DNA of 44,943 nt from Chitinophagales bacterium (GCA_015655125.1 JAATFP010000094.1:1-44943); one strand, 5' to 3'; counted from the stretch's first letter, positions 14,914 through 24,870 are shown. The notes: a model not told the origin generated them from the sequence alone. Translations and numbers: made by a program.

Positions 14914-17900
14914 ATGAGAAAATTTCTACTGTGTTTTATTACATTATTTGTATTAAAGGTTGCCTCTGCACAGGATTTTTCCAATAAAGGAAAAGAATTC
15001 TGGTTGGCTTATAGTTATCATGTGGGAATGGTAACGGGATCAAATCCGACAATGACCTTGAGTATCACTTCAGATGTTACAACTACATACGTGGTGGAAA
15101 TATTCGGGGGTGCCACGATTGCGACAGGTACTGTAGCTGCTAACACCATTTCCTATATTACGGTTCCAAATTCTTATTTTGTTGATGATGACGGTTTATT
15201 CAATGGTCGGGCCATTCACGTTACTGCAGCAAAACCTGTTGTTGTTTATTCTTTTATTACCCGGGCTCAGGCAAGCGCAGCCACATTATGTTTACCTGCG
15301 ACCGTTTTAGGCAAACAATATTATTCAGTGAATTTTACGCAGATATCAAATGAAAACAGCTCCAATTCTTATATCACGATTGTCGCCGTAGAAGATAATA
15401 CCACTATCGAGGTTATTCCGAAGGTGTCTACAAAGGGGGGGTGGACAGCAGGCTCAATTAATACAATTACTTTAAATAAAGGTCAGGTATACCAGGTATT
15501 AGGGACTACTTCTGGTACTACCGGCGTTGACCTTTCGGGCACTTCTGTAAGGTCCATAGCTTCCGCATTGGGCAGTTGCAAAAGGATCGCGGTTTTTTCA
15601 GGCTCAGGTAAAGTGATGATTGGGAACGGGTGTACTAACGGCGCCGATAATCTATACCAGCAATTATATCCGACGGGTACCTGGGGAAAGAATTTCCTCA
15701 CCGTTCCAAGTTACCAGAACCCAAACAATTATTACCGGATCATGTTGTCGACAACAACGGCTATTGTTAAACTGAATGGTGCAGTTATTCCGGCCGCCTC
15801 TTTCGTGAACGGATATTATACATTTTTCAATAATCTTCGAAATAAAATAGAATCTGACGAACCTATCTGCGTAAGTCAGTATTTTACCAGTCAGAATTGC
15901 GGCGGTAATACCGGAACGTTATACGATCCTGATATGATCGTATTAAATCCGGTTGAACAAAACATCAGTAAAGTTACGCTGGCATCTATCAATAAGCTTA
16001 ACAATACTAATGGGCAATTACATACTGTTCATGTGATCATCCCTAATTCCGGAACGGCATTGACCTCTTTTAAAATTGACGGTGTTTCGCCCGGCGATAT
16101 ATGGACGCCCCATCCGCAGAATCCCAACTTTTCTTTTGCTTATTTTTCTAATCTTACGGCCACCAGTCACACCATCCAGTCCGATTCCGGATTCAATGCG
16201 ATCGCGTATGGTTATGCCGACTTTGAAAGCTATGGATATTCTGCCGGAACAAACGTAAAAGATCTCTACCAACAGATCGGCGTAGCCAGCCAATACGGAA
16301 TCGAAAATACGCCATCGGTGTGTACGGGTTCGCCGTTCAAGTTCAAGATATCTTTGCCCTACCAGGCTGATTCTATGTATTGGGATCTCAGCCCGGTTCA
16401 TCCGGGTGTTTGGATCAAGCGAATTCCACCTGCAGAACTGCCTTACGATTCTATTCGCTTCGTTAATGGTAAGCAGGTGTGGTGGTATTCCGTTCCAACC
16501 TTATATACTTATAATACCATCGGTACATATCCTATTACTATCAAAGTATATGCGCCCAATGCAGATGGTTGCGGTAATGAAACAGAGATTAACTTCGACC
16601 TTGAAGTATCTGATCCGCCAGTGGCAGATTTCAACTGGGTCGCGCCGAAATGCGTGGCCGATACGGTCCAGTTCAACGACAATTCCAATACGGTCAAGCC
16701 CACCTACAAATGGGTGTGGAACTTCGGTGATCCGGCGAGCGGAGCAGCCAACAACGTGTCCGCACTTAAAAATCCCAAGCATAAATTTTCCGGTCCGGGA
16801 ACTTACACTGTTACTTATTCAAATATCACCACGCCGGGTTGCCTGAGTAATGTCGTAACCCATACTATTACTATTGAACCTATGCCAACCGCCAGCGTGG
16901 CTTCCAGTGTTACTTCAGTCTGCCAAAACGGAACCGCACCCGTCGTCACTTTTACAGGTGCGGGAGGAACTGCGCCTTATATTTTCAGTTATACCATTAA
17001 CGGGGCCTTGCCTGCCCAAACGATTACCAGTACCGCAAACACAGCTACCGTGACAGTGCCTGTGGGAACAGTTGGTACGATACGGTATGCGCTTACCAGT
17101 GTACAAAATCCTGGCTCGCTTTATTGTTTGCAATCGCAGACCGGATTTAAAGATGTGATCATTCGGCCCCTGCCAACTGCGACCATTTCCGGAACGGCAT
17201 CTGTTTGCCAGACAGGCACACCGCCAAATGTTACTTTCACCGGTGCCGACGCAACTGCCCCTTATACCTTTACATATACCATCAATGGTGGCGCGCCCCA
17301 AACAGTAACGACTACAACGGGAAATTCTGTAACTGTTCCGGTTCCCACAGCCAACACGGGAACATTTATATATAATATTGTAAGTGTAAAAGACGGAACT
17401 ACTGATGCCTGTACGAAGAATATTACAACGCCTTCTGCAACGGTAACGATCATTCCGTTGCCCACGGCAATCCTGACTGGTAGTACAACGGTTTGCCAGA
17501 ACAGCAATTCTCCATCCATCACCTTTACTGGTAATGGCGGAACCGCGCCATATACATTTACTTACAATATTGATGGCGGTACAAATCTTACAGTGACTTC
17601 CGTTGGAAACACTGCGACTCTGGCGGTTCCGACGGCAACCGTGGGTACGCATGTATACACATTGACGTCGGTTCGGGATGCAACCGCAAATCTCTGTACG
17701 CAAACGATTTCCGGACAGGCAGTAACGATCAAAGTCAATGCGCTGCCTTCCGCAACGGTCAGCGGAACCACTTCCGTTTGTCAAAATGCAACTTCGCCTG
17801 TGATCACTTTTACTGGTTCTGGAACCACGGCACCTTACACATTTACGTATACGGTTAATGGCGGTGCGCCCCAAACTATCACCACGGTTTCGGGTAATTC

Positions 17901-20226
17901 AGTAACACTTCCGGTTTCTACGGCTGTTGCAACACCGCTCGTTTATAATCTCATAAAGGTTAATGATGGTACAACGGTTGCCTGCGGAAAAGATATTACG
18001 GGCCAAAGCGCAACAGTTACCGTGCGGCCTTTGCCTACGGCAACAATTGCAGGAACCACAACCGTTTGTAACAATTCAACTTCGCCAGTGATCACTTTTA
18101 CAGGCGCAACAGGAACCGCTCCTTATAAATTTACGTATACGATCAACGGTGGTGCGCCTCAAACAATCACTACTACCGGAACGAATGCTTCGGTAACAGT
18201 AACGGCACCTACGAATACGCCAGGAACATTTGTATACAACCTCACAGACATCATCGACGCCAGCAGTAATACCTGTAGCAGCGTTATAACCGGACAATCA
18301 GCGACCGTCATCGTAAAAACTCTTCCGACGGCCACAATTGCTACCAACGTTACGGAATTATGTCTGAATGCAGCAGCACCACGAATCACGTTTACAGGCC
18401 TAAACGGAACTCCGCCATACAGATTTACCTATAGGATCAATGGCAACCCTGTTGATCTTTTTGCCACGACTACAAATTCAAGCAGTACCGTAACGGTGAA
18501 TGTTCCAACAACCACTGCAGGAACTTATGTGTATACGCTTACCAACGTTTCAGAAGGAAGTTCTTCTGCGTGTAGCCAGGCCTTTACCGGCCAGAGTGCA
18601 ACAGTATTGGTAAATCCTTTGCCGACGGCCAATTTCACTAACTCGGTTCCATCCTGCGAAACGCGCGTGATCACTTTCAATTCAGGAACGTCTGTTGCAA
18701 ATGCGGGAACGATCACTGGCTGGACATGGAGTTTTGGCGATCCGGGAAGCGGAACAGCTAACAACTCATCTGTTTTGCCCAATCCCACACATACTTTTTC
18801 AGCCGCCGGAACTTATAATGTTACGCTGAAAGTAACGACGGATAAGGGTTGCTTAAGCGTCGTAAAATCCATACCTGTTACGATCAATGCTAGGCCAAAA
18901 GCTGGTTTTGCCACGCCGGAAGTTTGCCTGCTTGATCCGTACGCACAATTTACAGATACCAGCAAGATAGCTGCACCTGCTACGATCACCAATTGGGAAT
19001 GGGATTTTGGCGATGCAGCCAATTCTACCGGACCAAATCCGAATACATCTAACCTGCAAAACGGCCGCCATCACTACACCGCAGTAGGCAGTTATACCAT
19101 CAGGCTCATCGCGATCAGCAATAACGGTTGCCGCGACACCACATTCCGGACAATGTTTGTAAACGGAGGCAACCCGGTTGCGGATTTCCTTCCGGCTGCC
19201 ACTAATAATTATTGCTCAAACGACACTATTGCGATCCTTGATAAATCAACAATTACGCAGGGAAGCATCACCAAAATTGAGATCGTTTGGGACAATGTAA
19301 ATGCACCGGCAGTGATAGAAACAAACGAAACACCTGTTTTTGACAGCATCTACAAACATGAATATCCTGAGTTCCTGTCACCGCTTACCAAACAATACAG
19401 CATAAGGGTGCGTGCATATTCTGGTGGAACCTGCTTCAGCGATAAGATCAGGGTAGTCACTATCAATGCAGCACCTCAGATCAGCTTTGCTCCGATTCCT
19501 GACGGCTGTATAGATGTGCCGGCTTACCAGATCACACAGGCAACAGAAATCGGGGGCCTTCCGGGAGTAGGGGTTTACAGCGGTCCCGGTATAATATATG
19601 TAAGTCCGGGTGTTTACAATTTCAGTCCTGCCGCCGCCGGGCCAGGTACGCATAAAATCAAATATGTATTTACTTCCAGCGCGGGTTGTGTAGATTCCGA
19701 CAGTGCAAATGTGACGGTTTATCCAAACCCTGTCGTTAATGTTGGTCCGGATGTGACAATTCTGGCAGGGGGCAGCATCACGTTGCAACCAACTGTTACC
19801 GGTAATGATCTGAGGTATTTATGGTCACCGGCCCAATATCTCAACAGTGCCGCAATCAAAAATCCATTGGCAAGTCCGCCGGTCGATTTCAGTTACAAAC
19901 TTACCGTAACGGCCAGAGGCGGATGTATCGCGAGTGATGACTTGAATGTAAAAGTGTTGATGGCGCCGAAGATTCCGAATACGTTCACACCAAATAATGA
20001 CGGCATCAATGATTTCTGGAAGATAGAGTATCTCGACACTTATCCGAATTGCCGCGTACAGGTATTTAGCCGCACCGGAACATTAGTGTTTGAATCGCGC
20101 GGCTACAGGAAACCATGGAACGGAAATATGGGTAGCAAATCTTTGCCTGCGGATACTTATTATTATATCATCGAACCTGAGAGTGGCAGAAAACCGATCA
20201 CTGGTTATGTTACGATCATTAAATAA
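14914..20226 (+). CDS. Large T9SS-exported surface protein (IgGFc-binding-like, PKD and SprB-like repeats)
   Basis: 1770 residues. Signal peptide 1-19 (cut before QDF); an IgGFc-binding-type N-terminal region about 22-460 (GKEFWLAYSYHVG, then repeated beta strands); a PKD domain about 569-655 (WVWNFGDP); six tandem repeats of 95-99 residues at 656-1234, each with an early VCQN-type Cys and a second Cys about 70 residues later; two more PKD domains about 1235-1410 (WTWSFGDP, WEWDFGD); further beta domains; and a C-terminal gliding/CHU_C-type sorting domain about 1688-1770 (PNTFTPNNDGINDFW, TYYYIIE) that directs export by the type IX system. Likely an adhesin or a gliding-motility surface filament of the SprB class. 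The PorP/SprF-like gene follows after 74 bases, the usual pairing. The ligand is unknown. Confidence 0.9.
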   Translation: MRKFLLCFITLFVLKVASAQDFSNKGKEFWLAYSYHVGMVTGSNPTMTLSITSDVTTTYVVEIFGGATIATGTVAANTISYITVPNSYFVDDDGLFNGRAIHVTAAKPVVVYSFITRAQASAATLCLPATVLGKQYYSVNFTQISNENSSNSYITIVAVEDNTTIEVIPKVSTKGGWTAGSINTITLNKGQVYQVLGTTSGTTGVDLSGTSVRSIASALGSCKRIAVFSGSGKVMIGNGCTNGADNLYQQLYPTGTWGKNFLTVPSYQNPNNYYRIMLSTTTAIVKLNGAVIPAASFVNGYYTFFNNLRNKIESDEPICVSQYFTSQNCGGNTGTLYDPDMIVLNPVEQNISKVTLASINKLNNTNGQLHTVHVIIPNSGTALTSFKIDGVSPGDIWTPHPQNPNFSFAYFSNLTATSHTIQSDSGFNAIAYGYADFESYGYSAGTNVKDLYQQIGVASQYGIENTPSVCTGSPFKFKISLPYQADSMYWDLSPVHPGVWIKRIPPAELPYDSIRFVNGKQVWWYSVPTLYTYNTIGTYPITIKVYAPNADGCGNETEINFDLEVSDPPVADFNWVAPKCVADTVQFNDNSNTVKPTYKWVWNFGDPASGAANNVSALKNPKHKFSGPGTYTVTYSNITTPGCLSNVVTHTITIEPMPTASVASSVTSVCQNGTAPVVTFTGAGGTAPYIFSYTINGALPAQTITSTANTATVTVPVGTVGTIRYALTSVQNPGSLYCLQSQTGFKDVIIRPLPTATISGTASVCQTGTPPNVTFTGADATAPYTFTYTINGGAPQTVTTTTGNSVTVPVPTANTGTFIYNIVSVKDGTTDACTKNITTPSATVTIIPLPTAILTGSTTVCQNSNSPSITFTGNGGTAPYTFTYNIDGGTNLTVTSVGNTATLAVPTATVGTHVYTLTSVRDATANLCTQTISGQAVTIKVNALPSATVSGTTSVCQNATSPVITFTGSGTTAPYTFTYTVNGGAPQTITTVSGNSVTLPVSTAVATPLVYNLIKVNDGTTVACGKDITGQSATVTVRPLPTATIAGTTTVCNNSTSPVITFTGATGTAPYKFTYTINGGAPQTITTTGTNASVTVTAPTNTPGTFVYNLTDIIDASSNTCSSVITGQSATVIVKTLPTATIATNVTELCLNAAAPRITFTGLNGTPPYRFTYRINGNPVDLFATTTNSSSTVTVNVPTTTAGTYVYTLTNVSEGSSSACSQAFTGQSATVLVNPLPTANFTNSVPSCETRVITFNSGTSVANAGTITGWTWSFGDPGSGTANNSSVLPNPTHTFSAAGTYNVTLKVTTDKGCLSVVKSIPVTINARPKAGFATPEVCLLDPYAQFTDTSKIAAPATITNWEWDFGDAANSTGPNPNTSNLQNGRHHYTAVGSYTIRLIAISNNGCRDTTFRTMFVNGGNPVADFLPAATNNYCSNDTIAILDKSTITQGSITKIEIVWDNVNAPAVIETNETPVFDSIYKHEYPEFLSPLTKQYSIRVRAYSGGTCFSDKIRVVTINAAPQISFAPIPDGCIDVPAYQITQATEIGGLPGVGVYSGPGIIYVSPGVYNFSPAAAGPGTHKIKYVFTSSAGCVDSDSANVTVYPNPVVNVGPDVTILAGGSITLQPTVTGNDLRYLWSPAQYLNSAAIKNPLASPPVDFSYKLTVTARGGCIASDDLNVKVLMAPKIPNTFTPNNDGINDFWKIEYLDTYPNCRVQVFSRTGTLVFESRGYRKPWNGNMGSKSLPADTYYYIIEPESGRKPITGYVTIIK
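16879..18615 (+). repeat. Six tandem in-frame repeats of 285-297 bp
   Basis: Units begin at 16879, 17167, 17455, 17740, 18028 and 18319, each starting near a LPTA-type motif and carrying APYTFTYTINGG and GQSATV-like strands. The protein repeat is well conserved while the DNA has drifted, so it is old and under selection, with little sign of recent recombination. Confidence 0.9.
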
Positions 20227-20300
20227 CAGGTAATGTGCGTATGGCAGAAAATTTTTAATCTAAGTGAGCTGTTGGTAAACGCGGCAGAAATGTTTGAAAT

Positions 20301-21332
20301 ATGAAAAAGAGCCTTTTTTTAATCTTCGGATTTTGCAGTAGCATAGCGGTTTTTGGACAGGCAAAACCTTCCTATACCCAATATGTACTCAACAATTATA
20401 TTCTAAATCCAGCCGTTACCGGGATAGAGAATTACGTGGATGTAAAGCTAAGTGCCCGCAACCAGTGGACGGGAATTGATGGCGCACCCGTAACAAATTA
20501 TGTGAGCATTCATGGACCAATAGGGAAGTCAGATCTTCGTACAAGCGCAACTTCATTCGCCGTTCCCGGCGAAAATCCGCGTGGAAAACAGTATTGGGAA
20601 GAATACACTGCGCCCGAACCGCATCACGGCATTGGCTTCCTGGCGGTAAATGATAAGGCGGGGTACATTAACCGCTGGTCGGTGGCAGCCTCCTATGCTT
20701 ATCATAAACCACTTGGCGTTCGCACAACATTGTCGGCTGGTATCAATGCCGGTTTCAGCAGCGTCAATCTTGATCAGTCGAAGATCAACTGGGGTAATCT
20801 CGATCCAAATGATCCGGCAATCGGCTACAGTAATGGCGAATTAAAAAAAATTAAACCTGAAATAGGCGTAGGGCTTTGGTTGTATTCTGCAGATTATTTT
20901 GCCGGTATTTCTGTACTCAATATCATTCCGGGCAAATTTAAATTTGTAAAAGATGATAAATACGGTACGTATTATACGCCTAATTATTTTCTTACAGTTG
21001 GTTACCGGGCGAATATAAATGATGATCTTAATCTCATCCCGTCCGTAATGGTTCAATATTGGCAGCCGCAACTGCTGGGGATTCATGGCAATGCAAAATT
21101 GCAATATCGTGATAAAATCTGGGTAGGAGCAAGCTACCGCTATGGCGACCTGATTTCGGGCTACTCTGCTATGGCGGGTATAAATGTTGCCAATACGGTA
21201 AACATAAGCTATTCTTACGAAGTTGCTACCACGGGCCGTTTGCGGGCCTACACCGGCAATACGCATGAACTCATGCTTGGATTCACATTGGGAAATAAAT
21301 ACGGGGATACCTGCCCTAGAAATGTATGGTAG
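20301..21332 (+). CDS. PorP/SprF family type IX secretion partner
   Basis: 343 residues with a signal peptide (ends VFGQA) and the family-defining start of the mature chain, YTQYVLNNYILNPAVTGIENYVDVKLSARNQW. The rest alternates beta strands typical of an outer-membrane barrel (YAGISV-like, LTVGYRANINDDLNLIPS, GASYRYGD). PorP/SprF proteins are tied to one large T9SS substrate and help anchor or export it. Its position 74 bases after the 1770-residue cargo gene fits that pairing. The C-terminus ends in TLGNKYGDTCPRNVW, with a terminal aromatic residue as in many outer-membrane proteins. Confidence 0.92.
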   Translation: MKKSLFLIFGFCSSIAVFGQAKPSYTQYVLNNYILNPAVTGIENYVDVKLSARNQWTGIDGAPVTNYVSIHGPIGKSDLRTSATSFAVPGENPRGKQYWEEYTAPEPHHGIGFLAVNDKAGYINRWSVAASYAYHKPLGVRTTLSAGINAGFSSVNLDQSKINWGNLDPNDPAIGYSNGELKKIKPEIGVGLWLYSADYFAGISVLNIIPGKFKFVKDDKYGTYYTPNYFLTVGYRANINDDLNLIPSVMVQYWQPQLLGIHGNAKLQYRDKIWVGASYRYGDLISGYSAMAGINVANTVNISYSYEVATTGRLRAYTGNTHELMLGFTLGNKYGDTCPRNVW

Positions 21333-21400
21333 AAAGCAAGTTTGGTGGTTAGGGTTTAGTTGGTTTAGGATAATTCGCTTGCTTGATAAGCTGATCGATA

Positions 21401-21455
21401 AAAATGTATGAACAATAATGCCCGCAACTGCGGGCATTATTGTTCATACATTTTT
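21401..21455. terminator. Bidirectional terminator with a 26-bp perfect stem
   Basis: The bases 21401-21426 are exactly reverse-complementary to 21429-21454, with GCCCGC at the top of the stem and A4/T5 at the base. It lies between the convergent porP/sprF-like gene and the M56 peptidase gene and gives an A-to-T-run terminator in both directions. Confidence 0.9.
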
Positions 21456-21504
21456 AAATTTTATTTGATGAAAGAAAACTTGCAAATAATCCAAAACCCG
21501 ACAC

Positions 21505-22941
21505 TTACTGTACTTCAGGAACTACATGTATCAAACTATCTACCATCTTCTTTCTTAAACTGTCCGTTGGCTTGCTTTCGGCAATGATCCATAATGGTTC
21601 TGAGATCCATTTACCATCTTTTAATTTCACATTATATGCTTTCGTGATCATTTTACCATTGGAACTTTCTTCGTTGATGATCACCTGGCGGCCTTCATTC
21701 ACCTGTTGAAGAAGGTTGCTTTTGTAGCTAACCGGCACGATGTTAATGCCCTGGGTCACTTCCGGCTTCAGCAATTCGATGCTGTTTTCCACAGAAATTC
21801 CCGATAGTTTATCATCTATAGTGATATATTTTGAAGACTTTTTATTGACGCGGCTCTCAGCCAATTCTAAAGGTTTTGTAATTTCAATTTCATTCACAGG
21901 AGCAGCAGAAAAGTTTGCCGTTTTTTCCTGCACAAATGGAAGCTGAATGTTGGTAAGCGAGCCGGAAAGTACCGTTGCTGTTGGTTTTGAAAGAACTGAT
22001 AATGTGAAGGTCAGCAAAACAAATAATCCTGCCAATGAAAAAAACATGCTGTTTCCCTGGCGCGAATCAAGATTTTTTTCGTTAGAGAAAAATCGGATAC
22101 GCATTAATAGCTGCGACCTGTTGAATACGGCAGCGAGTTGGAAATTCTTTACACTACCGTTATGCCTTGCCGCTTTCAATAATGCAGCTGCATAACTAAA
22201 ATTGGAGTACTCAAACTGCAGTACCTGCACATCGCAATTCTTTTCTCTTTCCAGCCGAATTTTTGTAGCCATTATACGGACGAACGGGTTGAAAAAATAG
22301 ATCGTTTCAACAATTAGTAACAACCAGTTAAGCAGGTAATCATTATTGCGGATATGCGAAAGTTCATGTATGATCAGCGATTCTGTTTCTTCAACGGTGA
22401 GTTGGTTAATAAGTGCTACCGGCAGCAATATTACAGGTTTCAGAAAACCGAATACCACCGGTGCCTCAATTGTATTGCTGTACCAAAGCGTTACTTTTTT
22501 AAGGATACCGAAATGCAAAGCTTTAGAAGCGGTAAAAACTTTTATTTCCGCCGCCGGCTTTATAAGTCCGATAGTATAATTTTTCTTAAATAACATCCAG
22601 TTACGGGTGTTGCCGATGCCTTTATATAATACGATCATCGAATATGCATAAAATATCCACGGAGCGTATTGCTGCAGCAATACTTTTTGCAAAATGGTTC
22701 CGGGCATGATTTTCCTCACATCAAGCTGTAATGTTTCAAAACCTCCGGTGTGGTAAATCGTAAATGTAAGTATGGATAATAAAACCTGTGTAGCAGCGAA
22801 GCCGTATAATAAATTTCTTTTAAATAAAGGATGCGGATTTCTCAATGCCAGGGTGGCCACGAAGTAAATTACCAGCAGGATGGCCGATTGCCATATGCTA
22901 TGCATCATGCTTACCGCGAAACTGTAGGAGAATTGCTCCAT
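21505..22941 (-). CDS. BlaR1/MecR1-like M56 membrane metallopeptidase
   Basis: 478 residues. Several N-terminal membrane segments (about 15-33, 45-63, 92-107) lead to a cytoplasmic zinc peptidase loop with HELSH (H192, E193, H196) and the third ligand Glu in EREKNCD (about 231-233), followed by TM about 203-220 and another near 309-325. The C-terminal 150 residues face outside and carry no penicillin-binding sensor domain that I can recognise. In the known systems, signal binding activates the protease, which removes the BlaI-type repressor. The repressor gene lies 10 bases upstream, so the two form an operon. Signal and target genes are unknown; no beta-lactamase gene is visible. Confidence 0.9.
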   Translation of the reverse strand: MEQFSYSFAVSMMHSIWQSAILLVIYFVATLALRNPHPLFKRNLLYGFAATQVLLSILTFTIYHTGGFETLQLDVRKIMPGTILQKVLLQQYAPWIFYAYSMIVLYKGIGNTRNWMLFKKNYTIGLIKPAAEIKVFTASKALHFGILKKVTLWYSNTIEAPVVFGFLKPVILLPVALINQLTVEETESLIIHELSHIRNNDYLLNWLLLIVETIYFFNPFVRIMATKIRLEREKNCDVQVLQFEYSNFSYAAALLKAARHNGSVKNFQLAAVFNRSQLLMRIRFFSNEKNLDSRQGNSMFFSLAGLFVLLTFTLSVLSKPTATVLSGSLTNIQLPFVQEKTANFSAAPVNEIEITKPLELAESRVNKKSSKYITIDDKLSGISVENSIELLKPEVTQGINIVPVSYKSNLLQQVNEGRQVIINEESSNGKMITKAYNVKLKDGKWISEPLWIIAESKPTDSLRKKMVDSLIHVVPEVQ

Positions 22942-22951
22942 AAGACAGTTG

Positions 22952-23338
22952 TTACTTTTTGGCTTTTAATTCTGCGATCAGAGATTCTATTTTTTCAAGT
23001 TCGGCGTTGCTGGCCTTGTGGCCGCCCAGGGCCTGCAACACAAGATCAGCAGATGATCCGGCAAAAAGCCCGTCGATCATTTTATTCAAAAATTGTTTCT
23101 GCGTTTTTTCCTTACTCACTGCCGCTTTGTAAATATGCGTCTTGCTGCTGCTGTCGCGGGTTACCAGTTCTTTTTCAAACATAATCTGCATCAGTTTGAG
23201 GGTAGTGGTATAACCGCTGTCTTTCGTTTTGCACAATTCTTCATAAACAGTACGAACGGTTGCTTCGCCTCTGTCCCACAGCACGCCCAGTATCTCCAGT
23301 TCGCCTTCTGTGGGCTTCGATATTTTATTTTTAAGCAT
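22952..23338 (-). CDS. BlaI/MecI/CopY-family transcriptional repressor
   Basis: 128 residues from the ATG at 23336-23338 (MLKNKISKPTEGELEILGVLW), which matches the usual N-terminus; a longer frame upstream is rejected. The winged-helix domain occupies about 8-75 (GEATVRTVYEELCKTKDSGYTTTLKLMQIMFEKELV, with GYTTTLKLM as recognition helix and the wing RDSSSKTHIYKA). The C-terminal helices (about 85-125) mediate dimerisation; the cleavable region lies between. It probably represses its own operon with the M56 protease downstream. AATTC-N6-GAATT at about 23378-23393 is a weak operator candidate. Confidence 0.93.
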   Translation of the reverse strand: MLKNKISKPTEGELEILGVLWDRGEATVRTVYEELCKTKDSGYTTTLKLMQIMFEKELVTRDSSSKTHIYKAAVSKEKTQKQFLNKMIDGLFAGSSADLVLQALGGHKASNAELEKIESLIAELKAKK

Positions 23339-23562
23339 AATACGATGTGTTTCGTAAAGCAAAGTAAGAAATAATTCGTAAATGAATTGCAAAAATTTTG
23401 TTAACCGGAAAGCCGATCTCATTTCTGCGGGATTTATGATCCAGGAAATTATCAATGATCCATTCAGGTAAACTTCTAACATGCTGGCAAGAAAACAACA
23501 AAACGCAGAGATTGTTTCATTCCCTGCAATGCCCGGAAATAAGTGAACGAGCCGCTAAACGC

Positions 23563-24834
23563 CTACACCTTCCAATCCACCACCTTGTTTTCATACCCGG
23601 AGTTATGTGGAATCGTGATCTTAATATAATTGTCTGTGTAACCATCCATCATGCCATTTTTATTGGCGATCTCAAACAACGTTTTTCTTGTTTGCCCGAT
23701 ATGTTGTTCGGTAAACGCCTGCATTTTCGAATAGCTTAAGGTACGCAGGATCTTGTTGCGTTCATGACGAACATTCATCGGAACAACAGGTCCGAGACCG
23801 AGCGCGTGCGTATTGTCGCGTTCGGAATAAGTGAATACGTGTAAGTAAGAAATATCGAGCGATTCAAGGAAAGCCACAGTTTCTCTGAAATCTTCGTCGC
23901 TTTCGCCCGGAAAACCCACGATCACATCTACGCCGATGCAGCAATGGGGCATCATCATTTTAATAAGCGCTACTTTTTCTGCATATAATTCGCGCTTGTA
24001 GCGGCGGCGCATCGCAGCCAAAGTCTTGTTGCTGCCGCTTTGCAGCGGAATATGGAAATGCGGCATGAACTTCCTGCTGTTGCTCACAAACTCGATGATC
24101 TCATTGCTGAGCAGGTTTGGTTCGATGGAAGAAATCCTGAACCGGTCGATGCCATGTACGGTATCAAGTTCTTTTATAAGGTCGAAGAAATTCTCTTCAT
24201 GCAGTCTGCCGCCGCTCTTTAATCCTTTACCGAAATCACCGAGATTGATACCAGTAAGTACGATCTCTTTTGTTCCGCCGGCGGCAATTTCTTTCACACT
24301 GTTCAATACATTTTCGATACTGTCGCTGCGGCTCTTGCCGCGCGCCATCGGGATCGTACAGAAACTGCAGTTGTAATCGCAGCCGTCCTGCACCTTTAAG
24401 AAAGTGCGCGTTCGCTCCTTTACAGAATGGGACGCTTCAAAAATATTCACCTCTTCAATATCGCAGCTGCAGATCTTCGCAGCATCGTTCTTGCTGATTT
24501 CTTTGAGATGTGCGGAAATGTTGAACTTTTCTGCTGCACCCAATACGAGATTCACACCAGGAATAGCGGCAATCTCTTTTGGTTTCAATTGCGCATAGCA
24601 ACCGGTGATCACCACCAGTGCTTCGGGAGCCTGCCGGTTGATGCGGCGGACAAGGTGACGACATTCCTTGTCTGCATTTTCCGTAACCGAACAGGTATTG
24701 ATCACGTACACATCCGCCACTTCGTCAAATTCCTTTTTCACAAAGCCGTCATTCTCCAGCAACCGGCCGATAGCGGTCGTTTCGCTGAAGTTGAGCTTGC
24801 AACCTAAGGTATGTAGAGCAACGGTTTTGTTCAT
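23563..24834 (-). CDS. mtaB: tRNA t6A37 methylthiotransferase MtaB
   Basis: 423 residues. MtaB adds the methylthio group to N6-threonylcarbamoyladenosine at position 37 of ANN-decoding tRNAs. The N-terminal UPF0004 domain opens with LHTLGCKLN, the MtaB-type signature that separates it from MiaB and RimO, and holds the auxiliary cluster Cys (C12, C48, C79). The radical-SAM triad CxxxCxxC is C152, C156, C159 in DGCDYNCSFCTIP, and HIPLQSGSNKTLAAMRRRY follows. The TRAM tail is short, as in this subgroup. Divergent from rnr, with its promoter box 7 bases before the ATG. Confidence 0.92.
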   Translation of the reverse strand: MNKTVALHTLGCKLNFSETTAIGRLLENDGFVKKEFDEVADVYVINTCSVTENADKECRHLVRRINRQAPEALVVITGCYAQLKPKEIAAIPGVNLVLGAAEKFNISAHLKEISKNDAAKICSCDIEEVNIFEASHSVKERTRTFLKVQDGCDYNCSFCTIPMARGKSRSDSIENVLNSVKEIAAGGTKEIVLTGINLGDFGKGLKSGGRLHEENFFDLIKELDTVHGIDRFRISSIEPNLLSNEIIEFVSNSRKFMPHFHIPLQSGSNKTLAAMRRRYKRELYAEKVALIKMMMPHCCIGVDVIVGFPGESDEDFRETVAFLESLDISYLHVFTYSERDNTHALGLGPVVPMNVRHERNKILRTLSYSKMQAFTEQHIGQTRKTLFEIANKNGMMDGYTDNYIKITIPHNSGYENKVVDWKV

Positions 24835-24841
24835 GAGGCGG

Positions 24842-24849
24842 CAAATTTA
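24842..24849 (-). promoter_or_regulatory. mtaB -7 promoter element
   Basis: TAAATTTG on the minus strand, an exact TAnnTTTG match, separated from the mtaB ATG by 7 bases. Its flank ACGGC-N4-GCCGT (24850-24863) is a small palindrome. Confidence 0.55.
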
Positions 24850-24870
24850 CGGCTTTAGCCGTAAATAAGT

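Noticed and set aside
16915..17874. Antisense 319-codon ORF inside the repeat region of the surface protein
   Set aside because: It is a by-product of the Thr/Gly/Ala-rich sense codons; its composition is Arg/Cys/Ser-rich without a domain, and the sense frame is clearly coding.
16879..18615. CRISPR-like or VNTR array
   Set aside because: The period is about 290 bp and in frame, the units differ in DNA sequence and encode a protein repeat.
23339..23482. Longer N-terminus of the BlaI-like repressor
   Set aside because: BlaI-family proteins begin just before the winged helix; the ATG at 23336-23338 fits.
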